From Pycnopodia helianthoides (Eukaryota; Echinodermata; Asteroidea; Forcipulatida; Asteriidae), in contig CM063258.1 in NCBI GenBank assembly GCA_032158295.1, positions 8,264,583 to 8,328,582 of the forward strand: a stretch of DNA of 64,000 bases, written 5' to 3'. This document shows positions 42,356 through 52,721 of the stretch, piece by piece. The notes under the pieces are model-generated. The model had not been told where the DNA came from and made no database searches. It was given only the letters and a program-made list of their open reading frames with translations. The translations under genes were made by a program, and so were the position numbers. Positions within the stretch are counted from its first letter, which is position 1, and each line of letters begins with the position of its first letter.

Positions 42356-42832
42356 CGTTTTGAAGTATGAGACATTTTTTCCTTTACATAGCACCATGTG
42401 ATGGTTTACACGGTGCTGTAGCGCAATATGCTGCCAATCAAACCAGGAACACAGGGGCGAACCCTATCTCTTTACAACAGGTGCACTGGGTTCATATACG
42501 TGTATTACACAATGCTACATACCAAGTGTACATGCAATTCCATTGGCATTGGGTCATGCCGTCTTCATCCCTTTTTCACGTTACAATACGTGCAATAACA
42601 ATACTGAATACTGGTCTGCCACCTTGATCACTGTCTCATTTTTGCTATAGCATGAAGCCCCGTCAGAGGAGCTTTATAGACCTTTCTATTGTTGATAATT
42701 TTAATAATAAAAACAAACTTATCAAGCACAGTATTGCCGCAAAACGGCCTCAAAGCGCAATGTTAAAAAACAAAGCCAAATAAAAGACAAAAGTGATAAC
42801 CAAAATTTTTTTAAACTGCAATATTACATACT

Positions 42833-43288
42833 TATGGTGGCCCTGAAGGGACTTCAAACAAATATATTTACGTGAAAAATTTACGTAAATATTCACGATT
42901 TTTGCCCTTGAGGCAACAATTCGTAAATTTTCACGTTACTATTTACGTTAATATTCACGATTTGTACCCCGAACTCTCCAATATTTACGTTAATATGACG
43001 TGAATATTCACAACTTGTGTTCCAGTAGCAAATATTTACGTAAATATTTGCGACTTTGGGCACAACTCGCAAATATTTACGTAAATATTTACGGGAATAT
43101 TTCCGATTTGGGGCACAATTTGTGAGTATTTACGTAAACATTTACGTGAATATTCAAAGATTGTGCGTTAACGCAAATATTTACGTAAATATTTACGTGA
43201 ATGTATGCGAATTTGGGCAAAAACTTTGATTATTTACTTAAATGTTCACGTAGATATGTATGCTCGATGTCCCTTCAGGGCCACCATA
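42833..43288. mobile_element. MITE with TATGGTGGCCCTGAAGGGAC ends and many TTACGTAA palindromes
   Basis: Perfect terminal inverted repeats (TATGGTGGCCCTGAAGGGAC, and GTCCCTTCAGGGCCACCATA at 43269-43288) enclose 456 bp dominated by AATATTTACGTAAATATT-type words. Non-coding. Confidence 0.85.
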
Positions 43289-43385
43289 CTAATTTTTGCA
43301 CAAGAATCCCAATATTTCTAGGATAAGAGAGTACATATCATTCAAATCCGATAGGGTGACATCAGGGGAGGTGCCCGCAACAACT

Positions 43386-43546
43386 GGGGTCGATTTCACA
43401 AAACTCTTCCTAACTTAGGACTAGTCCTAGGCAATGCTTAGACAGTAAGAGATAGGACTAGTCTTAAGTTAGGACCAGTGAGTCCTATGTCTTAGCATTG
43501 CCTAGGACTAGTCCTAAGTTAGGAAGAGTTTTGTGAAATCGACCCC
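43386..43546. mobile_element. Palindromic MITE of the GGGGTCGATTTCACAAAAC family
   Basis: Arms of about 53 bp (GGGGTCGATTTCACAAAACT...CTAGTCCTAGGCAATGCT) are perfectly inverted; internal half-arms GGACTAGTC repeat. It sits inside a fragment of 313-bp satellite. An echinoderm-type GGGCCGATTTCACAAAG relative lies at 62961-63245. Confidence 0.85.
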
Positions 43547-44125
43547 CGATTTCCCAAATTCGGCTTTTCAAGCTAGGTCGAAATTAATCAATATAGGCCT
43601 GTGGAAATTTTTCATATCCCTTGAAGTCCACTAAAGTGTGGGGACATTTTCAATTCCCAATACTTTTATATGCATTCAAGACTACATATTCACCATTTTA
43701 TAGTTGAATTTCTAATGTTTTCATCATCAGGGTTTGTTACAAACGTAAACTAGCAAAACAAATTACATGTCCTTTTAGTCTTTTTTGTTCTTTTTTTTAG
43801 TTTCTATGTTCATAATTTTTAAAGTTGGTTTCTAACCTTCACTGTGTTGATGTTCTTGGCATCTCGGTATAGTTGTACCATCTGATGACTGTGAATGAGT
43901 TGTTGGGTATAGGCCAAATCATCCGCCAATCAGCTGGGCCTTTCCTCCCAGCAGATGAATGCTCCTCTGATTTGAATTGTTCACTAGTCTGTACTGACCA
44001 CGGGCAGCCATTATTTTCCTTTAAAATCGCTCTAGAGGGCGACATATACAATGCCGAACTAGTGTAGATTAATTAATTTCCCCCGAGTATCTACTCTTCA
44101 GCAGGCACAATAAATCATTGAAACG
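43547..44125. other. Part of block B absent from block A; nothing recognised
   Basis: AT-rich sequence with no repeat partner in the window. A 64-codon frame at 43873-44067 has no recognised domain and is not called. Confidence 0.4.
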
Positions 44126-44806
44126 ATTTTGAATACAACAGTTAGAAAAATGTGTGCTTATTGATGAAATTGAGTGGGAACCCAGCCTCTTGCTGTTGGC
44201 TTTTGCGATATTGAATGATCGTTGCGACCTAATGAGTTTGAATAATCTATATTTGACCACTGAAGGGTAAACTGTTGAAACTGAAATAGTCTTTTCTTTA
44301 CTGTGAATGCTGACGCGATGGAACCTCCATTTTAAATGAGTCAGACGTTAGATTGAAGAGGTTTTTATTGAAATTGGCAGGAGGGGCATCTATTGGGGTC
44401 AAAACTTATTGTGCGGTTCTATGCTAACATGCAATATGTCCACTGTCTTAACACGCCGTACACACTAGTCAGCTCATATGCCATGCTATCCTAAGCTGGA
44501 CCATGCCTTACTTCCTAGAGGGGGTTGTCAATCAACAGGGCCATTGATTTTACAGCCAATCCAAACGGGTGCCGGACCGGTTATAGCCACTGCCCAAATC
44601 GACATGGACCTTTCCACTGAAGTATGCTAATTATACATTCACGCATGCGTACATGGTTGGCAAACGCCGAGGAGTTGTGCACTAGGCAGACGCGCAAACG
44701 CGTGTGCGTCACGCCACCATCAGTCCCATACAGAAAGGCGCGTAATTTACTCATTTTACTCAGTCAAGCATTTCGCTCTGTAAAGATTTGGGTGGATTTA
44801 GCATGT

Positions 44807-45583
44807 GGGCAATTCCACACTAATGGGCACAAAAGAGTGACACGGGAGGGGAACGTTGGATAGTAGTAACAAAATGAAGCATGTTGTCATATATGTTTGT
44901 CTGTGTACATTCAGAAGCACATGAGGATTGTGGCTAACAAAAAAGAGGTAAATGACCGAGTGTTTAAAAAACTGGAGGAGATAATTCTTCAAGTTGTATA
45001 CGTATGTAACAAGGACAGACATTTTTGTTATCATTTGATAGAGGTTCTATTAAAATAAATGTATTGCCCAATGTTGTCCAGATACCAATTCTACAGACCC
45101 ATAGGGATAGTTACCAGCCAAAATTAAGAAACTTCTTCCATGGCTAATTAAGAAATTTTAAGTTTTAAAAACAAATTTATACGTACAAACAAGGACAGAA
45201 TTTTGCCACAAAAGCGTCTGTCCAATGTTTGTACGTGATTTATTTCCGATTGTTATTGCCTTAATACCCACAGCAACATCTCAGTTTTATTGCATACAAT
45301 CTTTAAGGGTTAGGAAAGTTACTGACACAGTATTTTGTAACTGTTTTGTTCATTCTTTCTTTCCTTCCAGGCCATATGTCTGTCTTTGATACACACGTAA
45401 CACATTTTATATGACCTTGTAATTCCTAGAGGTCACCGAGTAATTTGTTATTTTTTACTACAAACAATCATAAACAGATTTAAAATGTAAAGGAGAAGAC
45501 TGTAACAGAATGGTTACTTTTGTCTCGCTCTCACATGCCTATTTTACAAAGTTATCTTTTGGCCCATTAGTGTGGAGTTGCCC
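44807..45583. mobile_element. 777-bp non-autonomous transposon with a 4-bp ATGT duplication
   Basis: The ends are GGGCAATTCCACACTAATGG and CCATTAGTGTGGAGTTGCCC (one mismatch). ATGT flanks both sides (44803-44806, 45584-45587). Block A has the undisturbed site TTTAGCATGTCCAAACGG, so ends and target duplication are fixed by comparison. It has no transposase; sub-terminal direct/inverted words (ACAAACAAGGACAG) are present. Confidence 0.92.
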
Positions 45584-46146
45584 ATGTCCAAACGGTACAT
45601 TCTAAACCAAACCGTCTTCTTTTTTTCTTCAAAAAACTATCCTGTTGTACTTGTACGTGTATATCACTTATTTTGTGTCTCCAAACTAGAAGACGATCAT
45701 CATTAAACTCAACAATAATTTCAAAAGCATTTAATAAGTAGTTTAATTTTTATACGCACTTCCTTCACCATGTCAATACTAAAAGCAGATTTTCTAAGAA
45801 GACGACTGTTAATTTTACAGATATTTAAAAAAATTGTATAATTTCACAACAGTGACTCGTAATATTCGTAATATAATCAATCATACGCTGTAAAGGTTTT
45901 AATTCCGTGACACAAACGGTAAATTCTCTGATCAAAAGAAGTCTAATGTTAACATTGCATTTATGTAAGATTAACACAGCTGTAATTAAAAATGGTGATA
46001 AACAAAGCAAAGCAATAAAGTTTCATTGTGTGAGTATTGTTTGAAGCTTTGCATGGTGTGGGAAAATAGGAAGAAACTAATGAGTTGTTCGCGCTGCTGC
46101 ACGAACACCTCAAAAATGAATAGTAAACTTGCGGGTACAACAAACC

Positions 46147-46411
46147 ATGTGTAAATCTCTTTTGTGAGAGTGGTGGCCCTGAGACCAGCTTGGACCCTTC
46201 CCGCCCAAAATATGTGCATCCCGCAAGCGCTACTTAAGCTCCATCACCACCAGCAGTCCAGCATTCTCCCGAAGACGAGCAGAGTATACTGTTCGAAACG
46301 TCGAGACCACACAATGTAGTTTTTTTTAATGGGATATTAAATATCGAAACGTCGAGACCACACAGGCTCTTTTCAGAGCAACCACTCTCACAAAAGAGAT
46401 TGACACATGGT
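46147..46411. mobile_element. Inverted-repeat element with a GAAACGTCGAGACCACAC motif
   Basis: Ends CCATGTGTAAATCTCTTTTG and CAAAAGAGATTGACACATGG are inverted copies. Inside, CGAGCAG...CTGTTCG forms a hairpin followed by AAACGTCGAGACCACAC. TCGAAACGTCGAGACCACAC repeats at about 46344. Such GAAACGTCG motifs occur in Penelope-like and related retroelements (general knowledge); the class is uncertain. Confidence 0.6.
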
Positions 46412-47239
46412 TGTACCCCCAAACTTACTATTTATTTATACTTTATAGTTCCTTCCTATTTCATTGTGTGGTTACGACTAGTTCAGAGCGATGGTCACAT
46501 TGATGTACTTCTAGCTACTAGCCAGCAACCTGGCCCAATTTTATAAAGCTGTTTACTGGTAAGCACATTTTTGTGCTCACATAGACCATGTAAACCTTGT
46601 TTACAAAAGAGTGACCTCGTACATTCCATGTACATTCCATGGCATGTTGTGGCAGGCGAGATACTGCACTGGTCATATGGTAACATTTCAGCAAAATGTT
46701 TTCATCATTTCCACTTAAATTCATGAGTTATAAAAATGTAGTTTTTTAAATGGGATATTAAATTGTGTGGCAACGATCACTAGAATTTAAATAAAATCGG
46801 GAAAATTACACCTGAATTGGAATAAACTTGAAACTTGCCAGTCATTAATACTCCATGATAATTTGATCTAATTTTTCAGTCACTGCATAACACACTTATG
46901 TGACAATACTACAAAGAGTTCACAGATAGGATCATAAAATTATAAGAAACTGTCGTCATCACAACTAGTTCTTACATTTCTTTTACAATAATATATATTT
47001 TTTAAATAGAAAGCCTATTTTGTGTAAACAGCACTTGCCTGTATTTATTATCAAGAAATATATATGTATATAATTTTTTATTTTTTTTAAATTTGCATTA
47101 TGAAAACCCTGTGGAATGCTGGTAAAACATTGCAATATTCTAATTGCAAACCCCGCCCTGAACACCAACAAGCGCTTCTTCACCTCGAATCATCGAGTAC
47201 CGTTTATCAAATTGTACAACACTGCATGCTATATAACCA
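46412..47239. other. Intergenic, nothing recognised
   Basis: It contains a fragment resembling a GGCCCAATTTTATAAAGCTG MITE end near 46532 and a second copy of GTAGTTTTTTAAATGGGATATTAAAT near 46739. No gene seen. Confidence 0.4.
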
Positions 47240-47395
47240 ACAGTCGTTTAAATGGATAACAGTACGCGTCATTGACCGCCATCTTTGATGTAAAACAATG
47301 GAAAAGTGCACGCGTGTACGCGCTACGCACGACTCTCAGCCAATGATAGCTCTTCACGCGTGCACAATTCATCAAAGATGGCGGCCGATGACGTC
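47240..47395. repeat. Imperfect inverted repeat around CATCAAAGATGGCGG
   Basis: CCGCCATCTTTGATG (about 47277) and CATCAAAGATGGCGG (about 47371) are exact inverses, with further pairing of GTGCACGCGTG and CACGCGTGCAC inside. AAGATGGCGG is also a YY1-type word, but the palindrome favours a MITE. Confidence 0.65.
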
Positions 47396-47689
47396 TATTG
47401 CAATCCATCTATAGCGATTCCAAATGAGATTTTAGCATTTTAGAATTTTGGGCATGCCTTTGTGCTGATCCGAATGCAACAAAGGGTGTGCACAACATTG
47501 GTAAGATTGAACAAATAAATTTTCACAGATTTCGACATAAAGATGAACAAGGTGGAAAACTTCCCTTGGAATATTTGTGCATTAAAAATTGCATTTTTTT
47601 TTTTTTTTTTTAGAAATGAGTAAAACAAATAGTTTTGATCCCACTCGATATTTAAAAACAGCAAAAACAAAGGGTTTTTTCATTATTTT

Positions 47690-47812
47690 TTTTTCCTGAA
47701 TCCGATGACTGATTTAGCTTAAACTTTCACAGGTTTGTTATTTCATGTACATGTTGGGAAACAAAAAGTGCTAATACTGGTCTCTGACAATTACCAATGT
47801 TGGTCGCGTGCA
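47690..47812. mobile_element. 3' half of a TTAA-type MITE
   Basis: AACTTTCACAGGTTTGTTAT, then GGTCTCTGACAATTACCAAT, matches the right half of the element at 48771-49130. Another such half lies at about 57400-57475. Confidence 0.6.
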
Positions 47813-47816
47813 TTAA

Positions 47817-48170
47817 AGGTATTGTACTCTTTCGGTAACAGCTCAAAATCAGTCTCCACATTTTGTGTGATTCAACAAATGCACGACCAAACAATCCTGT
47901 GAAAGTTTGAGCTCAATTGGTCATCGAGGTCACGAGAAAGTAGTGGAAAGAGACCTTATGTGTTTCGGTTTTTATCAAACATCGAGTTTTTATCACGCGT
48001 AATAAAAAACTATTGTTTTACTAATTTCTCAGAAACGATAGCATTCTACTTTTTTAGGCTGAAATATTTGAAGGAACCCTTTCTACCATAACTTACTTTA
48101 AACCATGTAAGTTATGTGTGAATTTGTGAACGTTGGTGTGTTTCGATCTTACCAATAGTGTACAGGGCCT
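47817..48170. mobile_element. TTAA-flanked MITE (piggyBac-like), copy 1
   Basis: Ends AGGTATTGTACTCTTTCGG and CCAATAGTGTACAGGGCCT are imperfectly inverted. TTAA flanks both sides (47813-47816, 48171-48174). 354 bp, non-coding. Confidence 0.75.
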
Positions 48171-48624
48171 TTAAAGGGCGGAGCTTGTAAATGGATCAGT
48201 ATAATCCAACATCTGAACTTGCATAAATGTTTTTAAAAAAACAACAACAACGACACGGCGTCATGAATTTTAAGGTGACGGGTAATTTTTGCTAACCTCA
48301 GAAAGTTTATCACGACTACTTCTCCTTTGACCCAGAAACTAATTCGTGAAAACTTACATATGGTTTGTTTTTTCTTTTTTTCATAAGCAGCCAAAATATT
48401 CATATACAACTGCATGTTTACTATTACAATGTTTCTATATATTCCCGTTTTATAAAATAATAATAGCACAACAAAATACAAAATATAAACACATACACGA
48501 TGTGACCAGCCGCCGTCACTTGTAATTAAGGCTTACAAGCAAACATGCACCGCTTATAAAATGCTTATGATACTATCATGCCACCATGATAGAGCATCCA
48601 TTCTCATAAGGGAGGGAGATTTCA

Positions 48625-49157
48625 TGGCGCTGCTGAAGCAATACTTTTCTGCTAAGCAAAAATAAGTAGGATACCAATCACAGATAGTGCATTTGGAATG
48701 TTGTTTCAGCTAGTAACCTTATTTTGGTAAGTGTAATTTGATTGTGGTTAGCTATACTTTTTATGCTTAAAGGCAGTGGATATTTTTGGTAATTACTCAA
48801 GAAATACAATACCATAAAAATTTACTTGGTAAGGAGCACCTGAGAGCTGCTGACAGTTGTGAGAAACGACTCCTCTTTAAGTAATGTAGTTTTTGACAAA
48901 GAGGTCATTTCTCACTAAAATACTTGAATCTGAGAAAGGCTTCAGGCACGGAGTCTTTCTCAGGCATTTGAAAGCACACAATTCTATGCAACAATGGTGT
49001 TTATTCTTTCATTATTTTCTTGCAACTTCGTTGACCAATTTAGCCAAAAGTGTATTATTTTATGCATACATTGGGATACACCAAGTGAGGATGCTGGTCT
49101 TTCACAATTACCAAAATGATATCCTGCCTTTTAAAGCAGCTCTACGAAATTGGGCCC
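48625..49157. mobile_element. GGGCCC-family MITE split by a later insertion
   Basis: Left part 48625-48766 (GCGCTGCTGAAGC... CTTTTTATGC) and right part 49131-49157 (TTAAAGCAGCTCTACGAAAT then TGGGCCC) together match the elements at 4723-4915 and 63396-63588; the element at 48771-49130 lies between them. Confidence 0.8.
48771..49130. mobile_element. TTAA-flanked MITE (piggyBac-like), copy 2, nested
   Basis: Ends AGGCAGTGGATATTTTTGGT and ACCAAAATGATATCCTGCCT, with TTAA at 48767-48770 and 49131-49134. It sits in the TGCTTAAGCAG centre-right of another MITE. About 360 bp, non-coding. Confidence 0.8.
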
Positions 49158-49554
49158 ATGTTCGAACGGTATCGTGAGCATTCTTTAATAATTTAGGCAA
49201 TGAAAGCTTAACTTGTAAGTGACGGTGGCTATAGGTGAATCGGGTGACACACAAAATTCCTAGAAATGTATCAAATAAGAACTGAAACATCTAAGCCGAC
49301 TCCTTGATAGCAAGATTTTTATAAGACACATTGGAATATGAATCATTTTACACTTTTTAGAATTAACGCAGATTCCTTCTTTCATTGAAAAAAAAGCACA
49401 CACAAAATATACATGCTAATTATTTCAGTTTTTCCACTAAAAAAAAATGAAAGACTAAAAAGTAAACAGAGGTGCACGGTGTACAAGTCTTCTGCTTTCA
49501 TTTGATGATTCTACAATGGAAATATCAACATTTTTAATCTTTCGAAAATTGTAC

Positions 49555-49740
49555 ACAGCCTCTGACCCCTCCCCTCTTGTTAGACTCGAGAGAATTTTGA
49601 AATTACGAACATTTCACAAAATAAGTCCATAACTTGGGGTTGAACAAAGAAAAAAATAACTAAAGCGGGATTTGAACCATTGACCTCCAGATTAACGTGC
49701 TGGCGCTCTACCAACTGAGCTATAGCTCTATGTTGGTGGT
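49555..49740 (-). mobile_element. tRNA-derived SINE, minus strand
   Basis: The reverse complement begins AGAGCTATAGCTCAGTTGG (A box) TAGAGCGCCAGCACGTTAAT, with GTT in the anticodon position, and GGTTCAAATCC (B box). A non-tRNA body follows (TAGTTATTTTTTTCTTTGTT, CTCTCGAGTCTAACAAG). The T stem and acceptor stem are broken and the base before the anticodon is C rather than T, so this is not a working tRNA gene. Confidence 0.7.
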
Positions 49741-49752
49741 CTCCCGACAGAA

Positions 49753-51245
49753 GTTAACGAACGTATAGGCTGGGGGCCTAGAAAGTGCAAATGTAAAGAT
49801 AATGAAGTGTTGAGAATCCTTAAATCCCCAAAATTAAGACAGTTTCTAAAAAGTAAAATTGTAAAGGACAAACTGAGATGAACAGATATAACTGAACGAC
49901 GTCTAACCAATTTGCAGAAGGCACTCCATTGGATGCAATAATTGGCAATTAAAGGAACATTACAGAATTGGTTTTTGCTAACAAAACAGTTGCTGGCAGT
50001 GTAAGCACTCTATGTAATCCACCATATACATAAACTGACAAACCTGTAGAAGTTTGAGATCGATCGGCCATCTGGGTCACGAGAAAATGGTGAAAAACCG
50101 ATTACACATTTGCATGAAATCATATAGATTCAACAAATGAATAAAACGCTCACTGAGCGATAAACTCCAATCGGAAAATTACTTTATTCATTTCTCATCA
50201 AAAATGGCATTTCAGACAGAAATATTTCAAGGGATGTTTTCTACTATCCTCATTATTAGACCGTGTAAGTTTTATGTAAATCTGTGACCAAAAGTATATT
50301 TTACAAGTTTTTTTCTTACCAATTCTGTAATGTTCCTTTAAGGCTCAGTAAACAATGTGACGTCTCTGAAAACAGGACGTTTCATCCCCAAACCGTTTCA
50401 TCCCAATAGTTTTGGCGACCGTTTTATCCCAAAGCACTTTCATCCCAGTACCATTTCATCCCAGTGCCATATCATCCCAATTGAAATTCAATACACTAAG
50501 CTTGGTTGAATAAACTGTTGTGGGTTGGTAGCACCGGGACGGGGATGGGAACGGCAGGGCGTGGGTGCCGTATTATAGGCCTTGGAAACCCGGGAACTTT
50601 TCGACGACTATGCGGTAAACCCTTGTGGGTTGGTGGGACAGGAACGGCAAGGCGCGGCGTAGTGCAGGCCTTGAAAAACCGGGAACTTTATCTCGTGCCT
50701 GACCGCGTGTCTATTTTCAAATCGATCTGAGACGCTATAATAAATTCCCGGTATAAATTAAACATGCAGCAGGAAGTAGTACATCACTTTGCTAAACGAC
50801 AACTTGAGTATTGTATCTGAGCAACCAAGGCATTCTTAGAAGGAAAAAGGTATCCGTGTAAACTTTCTTGTGATGACTTGAATAAAATTTATCAAAATAA
50901 ATTTTCTTGAAAAGATGTCTTATTATGACTCCACCATATACTCTCGGTATGTTTAAGCAAATTAATAGAACAAGTTATTGATAAAAGATGTATTACAATA
51001 GATAAAACGAGGAACGAGTAAATGCTTGCAGAACATAATAATTATGGATGCTTTCGTCGTCAGCTTGAAGTCCGAGCCCGTGTATATTTTTGACGAAGCG
51101 AACCCTTGCTCGCTGAGTTGCTAGGCCTACATTTTTTTGAAATATCAGCCAAAATGCTCTGGGCTTTTTAGACTTATTACAGGTACATCCACCTACAGCA
51201 ACTTGCAACGAAAACTCTGATTCATGGGTATCCGCCCGATAGTCC
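49753..51245 (+). repeat. Duplicated block D (pair of 14262-16592)
   Basis: Same order of words as block C. It differs by a deletion (or no gain) after GTTAACGAACGTATAGGCTG, the TTAA element at 49953-50337, lack of the 991-bp foldback insertion (empty site near 50660), and an extra 86 bp near 51033-51118. It ends at the GTCCGAAGG foldback. Confidence 0.8.
49953..50337. mobile_element. TTAA-flanked MITE (piggyBac-like), copy 3
   Basis: Ends AGGAACATTACAGAATTGG and CCAATTCTGTAATGTTCCT are perfect inverses; TTAA lies on both sides (49949-49952, 50338-50341). Block C holds the equivalent empty site (CAAATTAAGGCTCAGTAAAC near 14778). 385 bp, non-coding. Confidence 0.92.
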
Positions 51246-51695
51246 GAAGGTCCGTTAGTCCGAAGGTTCAATAGTCCGAAGGTTCAATAGTCCGAAGGTT
51301 CGATAGTCCGAAGGTTCGATAGTCCGAACGCACAAATTTCCCATAACAGGGGGTTCATTAGTCCGAAAATGAAATGGGGTTCGTTAATCCGAACATTTGA
51401 TGCGATAGTCTGAAGGTTCATTAGTCCGAAGGTTCATTGATCCGAAGGCTCACTGGTCCGAAGGTTCGGTAGTCCGAATCGACGATAAGGTCCGATAGTC
51501 CGAATAGCTAGACGATCGAACCTTATTGTCAATTCCGACTATCGGACCTTATTGTCAATTCGGACTATCGAACCTTCGGACTATCGAACCTTCGGACTAT
51601 TGAACTTTCGGACTAACGAACCTTCGGACGAACGAACGTTCGGACGAACGAACCTTCGGACTAACGAACCTTCGGACCATCGGACTATCGAGCTG
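51237..51695. repeat. Foldback made of tandem GTCCGAAGGTTC units
   Basis: 51237-51480 holds about a dozen units of AGTCCGAAGGTTCRAT type; 51515-51690 holds the inverse units (CGAACCTTCGGACTAT). The turn is near 51490-51515. Confidence 0.9.
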
Positions 51696-51881
51696 TAACC
51701 GATTCATGACTGCAAAAATGATCGACCAGGAAAAATCAGCTAGGTAGTTGCGACGGACGATATGAACCCTTCATAGTAGCCCTCTACATCTGGAAAGGTT
51801 GTCCTTGTGTTTTCCATGAAGCATGCTGGAATTATGGGCATGCACTCGTTGCGCTGACCTGATGACCTGCTGATATGAGAC

Positions 51882-52159
51882 TAGTCTTGGTTAAGACTCT
51901 CCTGTTATTAATACCTTCCCACGATATATCCATCGCCACATCGCCACAAGAGGGCGCGCTCTCCCCCTGGACCGATCATGGGCTCATTCGCTATCACAGG
52001 CCTGTGATAGCGGTTCTCGGGGCGATAGCGGTTCGTGGCGTTGATCTACATTATACATCCAGTCAGTATAATGTAGATCAATGGTTCGTGGTTGATAGCG
52101 CCCTCTAGTGGGGAGCTTTCAAGATAATAAACAACAGGAGAGTCTTAACCAAGACTAAT
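51882..52159. mobile_element. 278-bp MITE with a perfect 9-bp target duplication
   Basis: Ends TAGTCTTGGTTAAGACTCTC and GAGAGTCTTAACCAAGACTA are exact inverses. ATATGAGAC flanks both sides (51873-51881, 52160-52168). Internal ATAATGTAGATCAA words are also palindromic. The 9-bp duplication and TAG start resemble the transposon at 22397-23215. Confidence 0.92.
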
Positions 52160-52168
52160 ATGAGACCT

Positions 52169-52721
52169 GTCTGTAATTCCTGTGAAATACAAAGGAAAAT
52201 GGTTTTGTTGTTAAAATCAACACACTGTATAATTATACGTTTTTGGTTTCAGAAACCAGAGTTTTTTTCCAACTTGGCCAGTCTGACCGGGAAAGATGAA
52301 TTTTCTCACTTCAGTTGGATAGTTAGATGGATAGAAACAAATACCAATTGTAGAATCTCGGATAGTTAGCATTGAAGTGCAATATTGACGTGTGCACTTG
52401 ATTAAAGCAAAGAAGGGCAAAATGAAAATAATATTTAGAAATAAGGTCTTAGTCAGGAAAATAAGCAACAATTAATAAAGGAACTTGAGATATTTCTCAA
52501 GAAAAGCTATTTCCATTTAAATTTGCATCATTGAATGCACCTTTTTTGTATGGGAGCCGCCAAATACAAAATAGACCTACATGTACATGGCTGATGTATT
52601 TGCAGGGACTAATCTTGACAAAAAGCTAACTTGTGGTGGGAATTGTCTCACTTTCAAATGGCATTCTCTGAATCTGGTTTGTTTTCTCTACAGTCATGAA
52701 GTTAAGCTCAGTCTTACTTAC
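52169..52721. other. No independent feature recognised
   Basis: By transcription direction this could be intron of the hypothetical minus-strand gene at 52722-53359. No further exon identified. Confidence 0.35.

Larger units (their letters stand above)
41042..45965 (+). repeat. Duplicated block B (pair of 28302-31249)
   Basis: The fuller copy of the duplication. It keeps the complete MITE at 42833-43288, a fragment of 313-bp satellite near 43318-43382 (CTAGGATAAGAGAG, GGGGAGGTGCCCGCAA), a unique stretch 43547-44125, and a later transposon insertion at 44807-45583. Confidence 0.9.

Noticed and set aside
47371..47400. AAGATGGCGGCC as a YY1 promoter or a start codon context
   Set aside because: It is one arm of an inverted repeat, so a MITE end is the better explanation.
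49661..49732. A functional tRNA-Asn (GTT) gene on the minus strand
   Set aside because: A and B boxes are present but the T stem and acceptor stem do not pair, and the base before the anticodon is C; it is a SINE head.
50993..51271. Frame with GGCTCNKS seen in both blocks C and D
   Set aside because: Shared only because the blocks are duplicates; differences include stops and non-conservative changes.
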